From NCBI RefSeq assembly GCF_000724625.1, contig NZ_CP007139.1, forward strand, positions 434,001 to 498,000: DNA of 64,000 nucleotides, read 5' to 3'. Below the pieces are notes generated by a model. That model worked only from the letters and a program-made list of their open reading frames with translations, searched no databases and was not told the DNA's origin. Positions 1 to 8,918 of the stretch are shown here, one piece after another (within the stretch, counting starts at the first letter, position 1; each line of letters begins with the position of its first letter). The DNA is from Fimbriimonas ginsengisoli Gsoil 348. Its GTDB lineage: Bacteria; Armatimonadota; Fimbriimonadia; Fimbriimonadales; Fimbriimonadaceae. A program made the translations under genes and the position numbers.

Positions 1-992
1 TGACTCCCGCCGGGTTTTTGGCGCGCGAGCCTCAGGTGGCGGTCTCCGGGCGTAAAGTCTTTGTCGCTTGCGGCAACAAAGACCGGCTGTTCGTCGTTGC
101 CTCCGAGAACGGCGGGCAAAGTTACTCGCCACCCGTAGCCTTGAATACCCCTGGAAGTCTCTCGCTAGGAATGCGTCGGGGGCCTAGGATTGCAGTTGCG
201 AATGGAGTGGTCGTCGTCTCGGCCGTTTATGGAAAGACTGGAGGCGGCCGCGACGGCGAGCTGCTTTCCTGGCGCTCTACCGACTCCGGCCGGACCTGGA
301 GCGGGCCCGCACCGATTAGCGACGTCCCCGGCGCCGCTCGCGAGGGGCTGCATGCCATGGCGGCCTCCGGCGATGGCAAGCTGGCTGCCGCTTGGCTCGA
401 TCTTCGAGAAGGGGGAACCCAGATTTGGGCTTCGACCTCGAACGATGCCGGAGCGACCTGGTCGAAAAACCTTCGGGTCTACCGGTCGCCTGACGGGCAT
501 GTCTGCGAATGCTGCCATCCCTCGTTGGCGTTCGGTCCGAAGGGTGAGCTCTATGTAATGTTCCGCAACTGGCTCGGCGGTTCGCGCGATATGTACCTTT
601 CCACCTCTGTCGACGGCGGGCGAACCTTCGACGCCGCTCAAAAGCTAGGGGCGGGTACATGGCCGCTGAACGCATGCCCGATGGACGGAGGCGCCCTTGC
701 CGTGGAGGCCGACGGGCGCGTTACGACCGCTTGGCGGCGGGATGGCCATGTATTTACCTGTGTCCCCGGTCAGCCCGAAATCGACCTCGGGGAGGGCACT
801 CAGCCGTGGGTCGCGACGACCAAGAGCGGAACCAGCGCCGTGTGGCTTCACCAAGGTGAAGTCCGAACGCTTCAGGGGAATTCCGTTACTTCGCTCGGAA
901 GCGGAGGCGATCCGGTGATCGCCTCCTCGGAGGCGGGCAGCATTGCCGCCTGGGCGGACGAGAACGGGCGGATCTGGTCGCGGCGGCTTTAA
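1..992 (+). CDS. BNR/Asp-box (sialidase-like) propeller protein, 5' end outside window
   Basis: The frame is open from the first complete codon (position 3) to TAA at 990-992, so the true start lies upstream of the window. Three Asp-box motifs (STDSGRTW, SNDAGATW, SVDGGRTF) are visible at roughly regular spacing; this is the signature of BNR/sialidase-type beta-propellers. A CECCHP cluster sits between the second and third box and may bind metal or form disulfides. The protein is probably secreted, but the signal peptide would lie outside the window. Asp boxes also occur in non-glycosidase propellers and I could not identify the catalytic Arg triad, so no enzyme activity is assigned. It converges with the ClC gene; the two stops are 3 bases apart. 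Confidence 0.75.
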   Translation, partial: TPAGFLAREPQVAVSGRKVFVACGNKDRLFVVASENGGQSYSPPVALNTPGSLSLGMRRGPRIAVANGVVVVSAVYGKTGGGRDGELLSWRSTDSGRTWSGPAPISDVPGAAREGLHAMAASGDGKLAAAWLDLREGGTQIWASTSNDAGATWSKNLRVYRSPDGHVCECCHPSLAFGPKGELYVMFRNWLGGSRDMYLSTSVDGGRTFDAAQKLGAGTWPLNACPMDGGALAVEADGRVTTAWRRDGHVFTCVPGQPEIDLGEGTQPWVATTKSGTSAVWLHQGEVRTLQGNSVTSLGSGGDPVIASSEAGSIAAWADENGRIWSRRL

Positions 993-995
993 CAG

Positions 996-2804
996 CTACC
1001 CCTTTCCGTTCGCGAATCCGAATCCGAGGTGCCGCTCGCGCAAGTGCTCCTCCTCGTACCACTTCATCCGGGCACTCATGACGCTGGCCCGGTCGATGTA
1101 CCCGATCATTCGTTCGTGGTCGCTGGAGCTGACGACCGGGAGCTGGCCGACCCCTTTCCGGAGCATCTTAAACACAGCTTCCTGAAGAACGTCGTCTTCC
1201 GTCACCGCGACGAGGTCGGTCGATCCGGCCTCCAGCACGGTAACCGGTTCCTCCTGGGTCCCTTCCGTGGCGTTGAGCATGTCGCCTTGAGTGATGATCC
1301 CCACGAGGCGGTTCGAAGCGTCCACGATCGGCAATGCCCGTCGCTCGGCAAACCAAGCCGCATCGGCAAAGTCCGGTCGCCGCAAGTCCTTCAACAAAAC
1401 GTCGCAGTCGATGGTGGCGAACTCCCTGACCATGATCTCCCCAACCCGGTGGATCTCAAACGGGTCGACCACGTACTCGCGAGTGAGGTGGTGTCCCCGA
1501 CGCGCGACCTTCTCCGTAAGGATCGAGCGCTTCAGAAGGAGAACGGTCACCACTTCCGACGCAATCGTCGCGATGAGCAGAGCCGGCGTGATTCGGATGT
1601 CGTTCGTGAGCTCGAGCGTGAAGACTACCGCCGTAAACGGCGAGCGCATCGTTCCTCCCATCATCGCCGCCATTCCAACCGCAGCCCACAACCCGGGGGT
1701 ACCCACCGGGAGCCATTGCCCGACTAGGGCTCCCATCGTTCCACCCATCATAAGCAGTGGAGCCAAGACGCCGCCCGAGGTTCCGGATCCGAGCGACGCG
1801 CTCCACACGACGGCTTTGCCTACGAGAAGCGTTAGCGCCGCGACTCCGAGGATCTGACCGTTCAATAAGGCGTGGATGGTTCCGTACCCAACGCCGAGTA
1901 CACGCGGATCGATATAGCCGCCAAGGCCGACGAATAAGCCGCCGATCGTTGGCCACCACATCCAGTGGAGCTTGATCTTCGGGAAGAGATCTTCAAACCC
2001 GTAGACCATGTTCGTCAACAGTCCCGAACCGAATCCGGCAAGAAGCCCCAGCACGCAAGCGAGGCCGAGTCCAACCGCGCCCAGCGCGGCATGTGGCGTG
2101 ACCGGAAAGATCGGCCCTTGGCCGAGCAGCGGAACTCGGAGCGCCGAGGCAGCGATGCTGGCAAACGCGACCGGTACCAGGCTGCGGGGCTTCCACTCGA
2201 ATAACAGGAGCTCGACCGCCAAGAGCACGGCCGCCACGGGGGTGCCGAACACCGCGGACATTCCGCCCGCCGCTCCGGCGACGAGGAGCGTTTTCCGCTC
2301 CGCGGAAGAGAGATGAAAGAACTGGGCGCAGAGCGAGCCGCACGCCCCGCCGGTCATGATGATCGGCCCTTCCGCGCCGAATGGGCCGCCCGTCCCAATC
2401 GAAATCGCGGAGGAGAGCGGCTTCAGCACCGCAACCTTCGGCTCGATCTTGCTTCGTCCGATCAGGATCGCCTCCAAGGCTTCCGGAATTCCGTGGCCGC
2501 GGATCTTCTCCGATCCGTACCGCGCCATGAAACCGATCACCAATCCTCCAATGGCGGGAATGACGATGATCCAAGGGCCGAGATGGCTCTGCTGAGGGGT
2601 CGCCTCAGCTATGGAAAGCCGGCCGAAGAAGCAGAGATTCGTAAAGAAGGCGATCAGGCGGAGCAGCACGAAGGCGATCAGCGCGCTCATACACCCGATA
2701 CCGAGCGCAATCAGCGAGATCTTGATAACGCTGCGGTCGGTCGTGAAATCGCCCAGCTCCTCTTCCACCACGGCATGCTTCGATTCGATCGGCTTGTTTT
2801 TCAT
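996..2804 (-). CDS. ClC-family chloride channel / H+-Cl- antiporter with C-terminal CBS pair
   Basis: A 602-residue inner-membrane protein. ClC signatures appear in order: GHGIP (about 103-107), GAEGP (143-147, with the gating glutamate E145) and GSGTSGGVLAP (about 340-349). A gating glutamate is typical of the transporter-type members. The last 140 residues form two CBS domains (GIITQGDML and MIGYIDRASV segments), which in this family regulate gating, often by adenine nucleotides. The ATG at 2804 has a clear GGAGG Shine-Dalgarno sequence 6 nt upstream. The gene diverges from the MarR regulator at 2846 and shares a 41-bp intergenic region containing a palindrome, so MarR control is plausible. 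Confidence 0.92.
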   Translation of the reverse strand: MKNKPIESKHAVVEEELGDFTTDRSVIKISLIALGIGCMSALIAFVLLRLIAFFTNLCFFGRLSIAEATPQQSHLGPWIIVIPAIGGLVIGFMARYGSEKIRGHGIPEALEAILIGRSKIEPKVAVLKPLSSAISIGTGGPFGAEGPIIMTGGACGSLCAQFFHLSSAERKTLLVAGAAGGMSAVFGTPVAAVLLAVELLLFEWKPRSLVPVAFASIAASALRVPLLGQGPIFPVTPHAALGAVGLGLACVLGLLAGFGSGLLTNMVYGFEDLFPKIKLHWMWWPTIGGLFVGLGGYIDPRVLGVGYGTIHALLNGQILGVAALTLLVGKAVVWSASLGSGTSGGVLAPLLMMGGTMGALVGQWLPVGTPGLWAAVGMAAMMGGTMRSPFTAVVFTLELTNDIRITPALLIATIASEVVTVLLLKRSILTEKVARRGHHLTREYVVDPFEIHRVGEIMVREFATIDCDVLLKDLRRPDFADAAWFAERRALPIVDASNRLVGIITQGDMLNATEGTQEEPVTVLEAGSTDLVAVTEDDVLQEAVFKMLRKGVGQLPVVSSSDHERMIGYIDRASVMSARMKWYEEEHLRERHLGFGFANGKG

Positions 2805-2819
2805 CTTTCGCCTCCAAAT

Positions 2820-2838
2820 TATATCCTAATGCGATATA
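2820..2838. promoter_or_regulatory. Palindrome between ClC and MarR genes (candidate MarR operator)
   Basis: TATATC and GATATA form perfect 6-bp arms around a 7-bp spacer. The right arm overlaps a -10-like TATATT (2835-2840), which lies 5 nt upstream of the GTG start of the MarR gene. MarR proteins usually autoregulate and control a divergent gene through such AT-rich dyads; assignment here is by position. Confidence 0.55.
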
Positions 2839-2845
2839 TTAAGTC

Positions 2846-3235
2846 GTGACCCAGATTTCAAAATCCGACTACGAATCGCTGCTCGCCTTCCGGACGGCAC
2901 TCCGGCGCTTTCTCCATTTCACCGAGCAAGGAGCGCGCGCCGTCGGTCTCACACCCCAGCAGCACCAGGTCTTGCTGGCGGTTATGGGGCAACCGGGCCG
3001 GGATTGGGCTTCCGTCGGCGAGATCGCCGAGGCGCTCCAGATCCGCCACCATGCCGCAGTGGGTCTCATCGATCGATGCCAGCAAGCCGGGGTGGTCATG
3101 AGGGAGCACGATCCTACGGACCGACGCACGGTTCGCGTTTCGCTGACCGACCAAGGGAAAGACGTTCTGCAACGCCTGTCGTCGGCCAACCTTGCCGAAC
3201 TCAAGACGCTGACCGACCTCCTAAAGGGGTTTTGA
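2846..3235 (+). CDS. MarR-family transcriptional regulator
   Basis: A 129-residue winged-helix protein. The middle (WASVGEIAEALQIRHHAAVGL, about 52-72) is the recognition region and DPTDRRTVRVSLTDQG (about 90-105) is the wing with the conserved D-x-R dyad typical of MarR. The GTG start at 2846 sits 5 nt after TATATT and no Shine-Dalgarno is seen, so the mRNA is probably leaderless. It is transcribed divergently from the ClC gene, which is its most likely target together with itself. The ligand is unknown. Confidence 0.88.
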   Translation: MTQISKSDYESLLAFRTALRRFLHFTEQGARAVGLTPQQHQVLLAVMGQPGRDWASVGEIAEALQIRHHAAVGLIDRCQQAGVVMREHDPTDRRTVRVSLTDQGKDVLQRLSSANLAELKTLTDLLKGF

Positions 3236-3356
3236 AGTATTCCAACCCCCTCGTCCATCGTCGGGCCTGACGGGGCTGCATACCCTACGAATGTTGGCCA
3301 TCCCTTCCTTATGTAAAAGGGACGGGCGGGTAACCACCTATAATCGGGCTGCACCG

Positions 3357-4577
3357 ATGTCCAGCCCAGAAATCCAGCCAGCCAGCGGCGAAGCAACCAC
3401 CGAAGGCCTGAGCCCGACGGTGAAGGCGCTGGGTCTGGTAAGTCTCCTTACGGACTTCTCCAGTGAGATGGTCTACCCCCTTAACCCGGTGTTTCTCACT
3501 AAAGTGCTGGGAGCGCCGGCCTGGGCGGTGGGCCTGGTCGAAGGAGCTGCCGAGAGCACGGCCAGCATACTGAAGCTCTACTCAGGCCGGCTGTCCGACC
3601 GGGTGGGTAAGCGCAAGCCTCTTACGGTTGCGGGCTACAGCATGGCCGCGGTCGCTAAGCCGATGATCGGCCTCGCCGGTCCATGGGGAGTGATGCTGGC
3701 GGCTCGACTCCTCGATCGGGCCGGTAAAGGCATCCGTTCCGCCCCGCGCGACGCCCTCATCGCAGACACGACCTCGCCGCTCAACCGCGGGCGGGCTTTC
3801 GGATTACACCGCTCGATGGACACCACGGGCGCGGTGCTCGGGCCGCTCATGGGCTACGTCTTCCTCCAACGCTTTCCCGGACAGTTCCGCAGCCTGTACC
3901 TCTTGGCCTTTCTACCCGCCGTTCTTGGCGTGGTCGTGCTCGTAACCGTCGTCCGCGAGCGAGCCAAGACAGGCGAGGCGATTAAGGGATCGGCCGCCTT
4001 TTCCATCTCGGGGTTGAGCCCTAGCTATCGCCGCTACCTCCTCATCATCGGCCTCTTCGCCCTAGGAAACTCGTCCGACGCCTTCATCTTGCTTCGGGCA
4101 CAGACGATGGGTGTCAGAGCCGATCAGATGCTCCTCTTGTATGCCCTCTTCAACGTGGTGGAAGCAACGCTCGGCTACGCAGCGGGCGGCCTTTCCGATA
4201 AAGTAGGCCGCAAACCGCTGATCGTGGCTGGGTGGACCATATTCGCCCTGGTATATCTCGGCTTCGCGCTGGCTTCAAGTCCCGGTATTGCCTGGGCTCT
4301 CTTCGTCGCCTACGGCCTGTACTACACGTTCACGCAAGGAACTCAAAAAGCTTTTGCCGCCGACCTTGCCCACGCTGATCGCCGCGGCGCGGAGCTCGGC
4401 GCATTTCATATGCTGCTGGGACTAGGGGCCTTGCCGGCAAGCCTCATCGCGGGGGCGCTTTTCAGTCGCGTGAGCCCTTCGGCCCCCTTCTTCATGGGCG
4501 CGTTTACCGCCGCTCTGTCGGCCGGCTTGCTCCTTGCCTTCGGCCCGAAGAAAGACGAGCGGCCGGTCCTCGCCTAG
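3357..4577 (+). CDS. MFS transporter (12-TM permease)
   Basis: A roughly 406-residue polytopic membrane protein of the major facilitator superfamily. The loop motif SGRLSDRVGKRKP and the segment LDRAGKGIRSAPRDALIAD are typical of a bacterial MFS subgroup; a second loop motif GGLSDKVGRKP lies in the C-terminal half, consistent with two 6-TM repeats. I place the start at ATG 3357 (MSSPEIQ) rather than at the in-frame ATG 3291, because a perfect TATAAT lies at 3339-3344 between them. Substrate is unknown. It follows the MarR gene in the same direction after 121 bp, so control by that regulator is possible. Confidence 0.85.
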   Translation: MSSPEIQPASGEATTEGLSPTVKALGLVSLLTDFSSEMVYPLNPVFLTKVLGAPAWAVGLVEGAAESTASILKLYSGRLSDRVGKRKPLTVAGYSMAAVAKPMIGLAGPWGVMLAARLLDRAGKGIRSAPRDALIADTTSPLNRGRAFGLHRSMDTTGAVLGPLMGYVFLQRFPGQFRSLYLLAFLPAVLGVVVLVTVVRERAKTGEAIKGSAAFSISGLSPSYRRYLLIIGLFALGNSSDAFILLRAQTMGVRADQMLLLYALFNVVEATLGYAAGGLSDKVGRKPLIVAGWTIFALVYLGFALASSPGIAWALFVAYGLYYTFTQGTQKAFAADLAHADRRGAELGAFHMLLGLGALPASLIAGALFSRVSPSAPFFMGAFTAALSAGLLLAFGPKKDERPVLA

Positions 4578-4613
4578 GGTCCGCGAGGAATTCGCCGCAT
4601 CGCATGAGGTCAA

Positions 4614-4619
4614 TATAAT
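4614..4619 (+). promoter_or_regulatory. -10 element (TATAAT) 6 nt before the dinB-family start
   Basis: A perfect TATAAT ends 6 nt upstream of ATG 4626, leaving no room for a ribosome binding site. This predicts transcription starting at or next to the start codon. No good -35 hexamer is visible. Confidence 0.6.
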
Positions 4620-4625
4620 CGTTGT

Positions 4626-5147
4626 ATGTCCAGCATCGAGAACTATCGGCAGTGGTACGAGCACGAGAAGTGGTGCAACGAGAAGATGCTGGAGATGCTC
4701 GGTTCCGTACCCGAGGGCGTCCGGGAGGACGAACGATTCCAGCGGGCGGTGGTACTCGCGGCCCATCTTGCGGCCTGCCGGGAGAACTGGCTGGACCGTA
4801 TGATCGACGGAGGCGTGAATCAGACCGACTGGTGGCCGGAGAAGGCCGAACTCGCCGACCTCCGCCCCCGCTTCGATGCCATCGAATCACGGTGGACGGA
4901 CTACCTCGCCAACCTAAGCGAACCGGAGCTGGACGTGGACTTTGACTTCCCGGTTTCCTCAGGCGGCGGCTACCGCTGGAATATCGAAGGGCAGATCGTC
5001 CAGCTCGTCGGACACGCATTCTATCATCGCGGGCAGATCGCGCAGCTCGTCGACCAACTCGGCGGTGAGGCGGTCGACACCGACTATCTATACTGGGCTT
5101 TCTCGCAAAAGCCGGATCGTTGGAAGCAGTTGCCTTCCAGTGGTTAG
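4626..5147 (+). CDS. DinB/YfiT-family four-helix bundle protein
   Basis: A 173-residue protein with the DinB metal-site pattern: a histidine in [12 protein letters not shown] (about 46-57) and the C-terminal [12 protein letters not shown] motif. Family members include bacillithiol- and mycothiol-dependent enzymes and many uncharacterised stress proteins, so no reaction is assigned. Its TAG stop (5145-5147) overlaps the stop codon of the convergent copA gene. A second DinB-family gene lies at 47815. Confidence 0.85.
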   Translation: MSSIENYRQWYEHEKWCNEKMLEMLGSVPEGVREDERFQRAVVLAAHLAACRENWLDRMIDGGVNQTDWWPEKAELADLRPRFDAIESRWTDYLANLSEPELDVDFDFPVSSGGGYRWNIEGQIVQLVGHAFYHRGQIAQLVDQLGGEAVDTDYLYWAFSQKPDRWKQLPSSG

Positions 5148-7351
5148 CGAAATCGCCTTAGCCGTAGCGAGTTCAGGATCACCGAGATGCTGCTCAGGGC
5201 CATGGCTCCGGCGGCCCACATCGGATTGAGCTTTCCCGTCATCGCAAGCGGAATCATCACGACGTTGTAACCAAACGCCCACACGAGATTCCAGCGGATG
5301 GTGCTCAGCGTCGCGCGGGCTAGTCGAATTGCGGTGGCGACACCCCGAAGGTCGTTGCCGAGCAATGTGACCCCGGCGGTTTCCATCGCGACGTCGGTTC
5401 CGCCTCCGATAGCGATGCCGAGATCGGCTTGAGCTAGCGCGGGAGCGTCGTTCACCCCGTCGCCAACCATTGCGACCGGGCCGGAGGCCTGGTGCTTTAC
5501 CACGATCGCCGCCTTTTCGGAGGGGAGAACCTGGGCCTCCGCGGTGTCGATGCCAACCTGCTTCGCCACCGCCTCGGCAGTTGCCCGATTGTCCCCGGTG
5601 ACCATAACGGGAAGCAAGCCGAGTTTTCGAAGCTCTCGTATTGCCTTGGCGCTGTGCTCGCCTACCTCATCCGCAACCGCCACGATGCCGGAAACGACCC
5701 CGTCGACCGCGAAGAGCATGGCGGTCTTCCCTTCTCTTTCGAGCTTTTGCATATGCTGCTCGACCTCCGGCTTGATCTCCAGCGCCCAGTCGGTCATGAG
5801 CCGGCGCGTGCCCACGAGCACCGCGTTACCACCGACGATCGCCTCGACGCCGCTGCCTCCGTTCGCTTTGAAACGCTCGACTTTCCCCGGCTCGAACCCT
5901 TTGGCTCGGATGCCGTCCACGATCGCCTTGGCTACGGGGTGCTCCGATGGGACCTCGGCTCCGGCGACCCATGAGGCGAACTTCCCTTCCTCGCTTCCAT
6001 CGAGAACGACAAAATCGGTAAGGCTCGGACGTCCCTTCGTGATGGTCCCGGTCTTATCCAGGAGGACCGTTTTGATGGCGCCGGCGTGCTCCAACGCGGT
6101 TCCGTCCTTGATGAGCACCCCGAGCTCGGCGCCGCGGCCCGTACCGACCATGATCGCGGTGGGCGTCGCGAGGCCAAGCGCGCATGGACAGGCGATGACG
6201 AGCACCGCAACGGCCGGGAGCAACGATGCGTCCCAACTTGCGCCGAGCGCCATTCGGTAGTAAACGAATGTGCCAAATGCGATCAGGATCACGATCGGTA
6301 CGAAGATCGCGGAGACGCGGTCGGCCAGTTTTTGCACCGGCGCTTTCGATCCTTGGGCTCGCTCCACCATTCGCACGATCTGGGCTAGCGCAGTGTCGTT
6401 GCCGACCCGCCGTGCTTCGTAAATGAGTGCCCCATTCGTGTTGACGGTCGCCCCGGTTACGGTATCGCCGACACTTTTCTTAACTGGGACCGGCTCTCCG
6501 GTCAGCATCGATTCATCGACGTACGACTCGCCTTCAACGACCACGCCGTCGACGGCGATCTTCTCTCCCGGGCGGGCGCGAAGACGGTCGCCCACCTTCA
6601 GCGTTTCGATCGGCATCTCCATCTCGTGACCACCCTCGTGGATCACGGTCGCCGTCTTGGGGGCGAGGCCCATGAGCTTTTGGATGGCGCCGGACATTCG
6701 CTTCTTCGATCGCGACTCTAGGTACCGCCCCAAGAGGATGAGCGTGCTGATGACGGCGCCGGTCTCAAAGTAGACGTGCTCGCTCTGGCTCATTCCCCGG
6801 TAGGTGAGGAGCGCGTATGTGCTGTACGCCCAGGCCGCCCCGGCACCCATGGCGATGAGGGTATCCATCGTCGCCGCCCCATGCTTCGCCGCCTTCCAGG
6901 TGATCTGGAAGAATTGACGGCCATTCCAAAAAACGACCGGGGTCGCGAGGGCAAAGAGAAGCCAGTTCGCCCACTCCGGCCTCATGGGCCACGCCATGGA
7001 CAGCGCCACGGCCGGAACGGTGAGGATCACGGCCACGATCAGGTTTAGCCGCTGAGATCGCTGCTGCTCCTCGGACTCCATGGCGAGGTGAGCCGAGTGA
7101 TCCTCGCCGCCGCCATGGTGGTGGTGTTCCGAATCGTTGGCGTGGAGGGGCTTAGCCGAGTACCCGGCCGCGCTTACCGCCTTCGAGAGCGAGTCGGCGT
7201 CGATATCGACGCCGTGGGTTACCGACGCGCGTTCGGTGGCAAAGTTGACGTTCGCCTCCGACACGCCGCGAACCTGGCTCAGCGCATTCTCGACTCGCCT
7301 CACGCACGAGGCGCAGGTCATTCCTTCAATCTTTAGCTCGGTTGTTTTCAT
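5144..7351 (-). CDS. copA: P1B-type ATPase, copper exporter CopA
   Basis: An inner-membrane pump of 735 residues that exports Cu(I) from the cytoplasm. One N-terminal HMA domain carries GMTCASC (10-16), followed by a His-rich linker ([13 protein letters not shown], about 76-88). The catalytic core shows TGEP (284-287), the transmembrane CPC motif (388-390), DKTGT (432-436, phosphorylated Asp), SEHPVAKA, and [13 protein letters not shown] with an HMA domain is the CopA signature. ATG 7351 is chosen because GGAAGG lies 7 nt upstream; the in-frame TTG at 7369 has nothing comparable. It follows csoR by 37 nt, so the two form a csoR-copA operon, with a second operator-like dyad in the gap. Confidence 0.95.
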   Translation of the reverse strand: MKTTELKIEGMTCASCVRRVENALSQVRGVSEANVNFATERASVTHGVDIDADSLSKAVSAAGYSAKPLHANDSEHHHHGGGEDHSAHLAMESEEQQRSQRLNLIVAVILTVPAVALSMAWPMRPEWANWLLFALATPVVFWNGRQFFQITWKAAKHGAATMDTLIAMGAGAAWAYSTYALLTYRGMSQSEHVYFETGAVISTLILLGRYLESRSKKRMSGAIQKLMGLAPKTATVIHEGGHEMEMPIETLKVGDRLRARPGEKIAVDGVVVEGESYVDESMLTGEPVPVKKSVGDTVTGATVNTNGALIYEARRVGNDTALAQIVRMVERAQGSKAPVQKLADRVSAIFVPIVILIAFGTFVYYRMALGASWDASLLPAVAVLVIACPCALGLATPTAIMVGTGRGAELGVLIKDGTALEHAGAIKTVLLDKTGTITKGRPSLTDFVVLDGSEEGKFASWVAGAEVPSEHPVAKAIVDGIRAKGFEPGKVERFKANGGSGVEAIVGGNAVLVGTRRLMTDWALEIKPEVEQHMQKLEREGKTAMLFAVDGVVSGIVAVADEVGEHSAKAIRELRKLGLLPVMVTGDNRATAEAVAKQVGIDTAEAQVLPSEKAAIVVKHQASGPVAMVGDGVNDAPALAQADLGIAIGGGTDVAMETAGVTLLGNDLRGVATAIRLARATLSTIRWNLVWAFGYNVVMIPLAMTGKLNPMWAAGAMALSSISVILNSLRLRRFR

Positions 7352-7369
7352 CGTCGTACCTTCCGTCAA

Positions 7370-7385
7370 ATACGGGGTAGGGTAT
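7370..7385 (-). promoter_or_regulatory. Second CsoR-operator-like dyad, upstream of copA
   Basis: ATAC-N8-GTAT with a G tract between the arms (ATACGGGGTAGGGTAT). The arms and spacing match the site in front of csoR. It lies in the csoR-copA gap just upstream of the copA Shine-Dalgarno. Confidence 0.45.
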
Positions 7386-7388
7386 ACG

Positions 7389-7679
7389 TCAGCGGACTAA
7401 GCGTGAGAGGGTGACTTTCAGCTCGTCGAAAAGCTCTTCTTGGCTCATCGACTTAGCCTTGTCGTGCTCGGTCTCACACCCGTGACCGACGATGCAGGAT
7501 CGGACGTGGCTGGTCGCAATTTCGGCTCCGACATGGTCCAGGGCGGATCGGGCGGCATTGAGCTGAGTGAGGATATCGCAGCAGTATTCTCCCTGCTCGA
7601 TCATCTTCCTCAGCCCTCTCACCTGCCCTTCCACCCGAGCTAGCCGACGGTCGATCGCTTTGCGTGATTCCGCGTCCAT
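7389..7679 (-). CDS. csoR: CsoR-type copper-sensing repressor
   Basis: A 96-residue all-helical repressor of the DUF156/CsoR family. The Cys-His-Cys ligand set that defines Cu(I) sensors is present: a cysteine in EYCC (33-34), H58 and C62 (HVRSC). A further HGC lies downstream. Apo-CsoR binds G-tract dyads and releases them on Cu(I) binding. The gene precedes copA, which fits autoregulation of a copper-export operon. A TATAGT (7685-7690, minus strand) lies 5 nt before the ATG and is embedded in a perfect operator palindrome, so repressor binding would block the promoter directly. Confidence 0.93.
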   Translation of the reverse strand: MDAESRKAIDRRLARVEGQVRGLRKMIEQGEYCCDILTQLNAARSALDHVGAEIATSHVRSCIVGHGCETEHDKAKSMSQEELFDELKVTLSRLVR

Positions 7680-7686
7680 GTCCCAC

Positions 7687-7704
7687 TATACCCCTATGGG
7701 TATA
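7687..7704. promoter_or_regulatory. csoR: CsoR operator palindrome
   Basis: TATACCC-CTAT-GGGTATA is a perfect dyad with 7-bp arms, overlapping the -10 of csoR. Composition and geometry match known CsoR-family operators. It also lies 53 bp before the divergent trmO reading frame. Confidence 0.75.
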
Positions 7705-7756
7705 TCGATTTTCTCGCTACTGGCTCGACTGAGCGTAAACTGACCAATGAGATCAA

Positions 7757-8233
7757 ATGGAAGAGCTTCCCATCGAACCCGTCACCGCGGAAGGGCAGAT
7801 TCGTATCGAGCCGATTGGAACGGTACGTTCACGGGTCTCAGATCAGCAGACCGGGGGCTTTGAGCTTGTGGAGTCGGTTATCGAATTGCGTGCCGGCTTC
7901 GAGTCCTGGCTGGAAGGTCTCGTCGACTATTCGCATTTGATCGTCGTGTACTGGTTGAGCGAGCAAACGAAAGCTTTTTCCCAGACTCGTCCTCAGGGGA
8001 ACCCGAACGTACCGATGATAGGCATGTTCGCCTGCCGGTGACCGCAACGCCCCAACCCGGTCGGGTTGGCAACGGTCGAAATTCTTTCGGTTCAGGGCAC
8101 GAAAATCCGCGTTCGAGGACTCGACGCGATCGATGGCTCGCCGGTGATCGATATCAAGCCGTTCACCCCTCCGTACGACGAACCGAAGGGTGAGGTGCGG
8201 GTTCCGGCTTGGGTGGAGCGACTCGCCTACTAG
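7757..8233 (+). pseudogene. trmO: TrmO/UPF0066 tRNA methyltransferase gene interrupted by an in-frame TGA
   Basis: One continuous frame of 159 codons encodes a full-length small TrmO-type protein (N6-methylation of t6A37 in tRNA). N-terminal half: IRIEPIGTVRS and VDYSHLIVVYWL. C-terminal half: RPNPVGLATVEIL (about 98-110), then LDAIDGSPVIDIKPF. The only defect is TGA at 8039-8041 (codon 95), exactly where the family has the variable residue of its R-x-P-x-RPNP motif, often serine. There is no frameshift; both sides are well conserved in the same frame. Readings: recent nonsense mutation, sequencing error, or programmed recoding. Other genes here end in TGA (for example the MarR gene), so the codon is a normal stop in this genome. 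Confidence 0.8.
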
Positions 8234-8242
8234 AGTTCGAAC

Positions 8243-8908
8243 TCACTTTGCGGTGAGAGCCTTCTCTACTGCTTCTGCCACTTCCTTCATTTTTGGCTCA
8301 CCGCGCCATTGGGCGACGATCTGACCGTTCCGGTCGATAAGGAATAACGCGGGCACCGTTCTGACCTTATAAGCGGCCCAAGTTGGCTCCTTCAGGTCGT
8401 CGACCGCGATCGAATAGCTCACCGGCTTCTTCCTAAGAAAAGCCGGCACTTTCTTGGCGTCCTCATCGATGCTTATTCCGAGAACCACGAGTCCGCGATC
8501 CGAGTTCTTTTTATACAATTCATCGAGCGCCGGCATGCTCTTCACGCACGGTTTGCACCATGTCGCCCAGAAGTCTACGAGCATCACTTTTCCCTTGTTT
8601 GCTTCAAGGCTCACGGCCCGTCCGGTCATATCCACTGCTTTTAGCGCAGATGCGGGTCTCGGCAAAACCGGAGGCACGAATGCCTCGGGATCCTTCTTGA
8701 ACTCATCGATCTCCTTAGCGCTGCAGAAGTAGTAGTTGAGGCCCTTGTATCTTGCGCCGGCCGCCGGCTTTTCCTCCTCATGACCGGCGCCGTTCGCTTC
8801 GCATACCGCACAAGTCGCCTTCTTTGGCAAATCGGCCTTAGGGATGGCGACCGGCGAATCTTGATGACCGACGAACAAAGCGGCAAGAGTGAGGCTGGTT
8901 AGTAACAT
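8243..8908 (-). CDS. Secreted TlpA/ResA-like thioredoxin with N-terminal YHS-like metal domain
   Basis: A 221-residue exported thiol-disulfide oxidoreductase. A hydrophobic leader (MLLTSLTLAALFVG) is followed by CAVC (33-36) and GLNYYFCSAKEIDEFKKDP (about 56-74), resembling a YHS heavy-metal domain. A redoxin domain follows with active site WCKPC (117-121) and the late cis-Pro region VRTVPALFLIDRNG. ATG 8908 is chosen because an upstream in-frame ATG (8947) would overlap the preceding gene and lacks a leader. It is the third gene after an ArsR regulator and a damaged beta-barrel gene, which suggests redox control of metal-exposed cysteines in the periplasm. Confidence 0.85.
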   Translation of the reverse strand: MLLTSLTLAALFVGHQDSPVAIPKADLPKKATCAVCEANGAGHEEEKPAAGARYKGLNYYFCSAKEIDEFKKDPEAFVPPVLPRPASALKAVDMTGRAVSLEANKGKVMLVDFWATWCKPCVKSMPALDELYKKNSDRGLVVLGISIDEDAKKVPAFLRKKPVSYSIAVDDLKEPTWAAYKVRTVPALFLIDRNGQIVAQWRGEPKMKEVAEAVEKALTAK

Positions 8909-8918
8909 GGGATTAGTG

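Noticed and set aside
7757-8233. Genome-wide reassignment of TGA as a sense codon
   Set aside because: Many intact genes here end in TGA at conserved C-termini (MarR, adaptor, TolC, thrC), including TGA stops that overlap starts.
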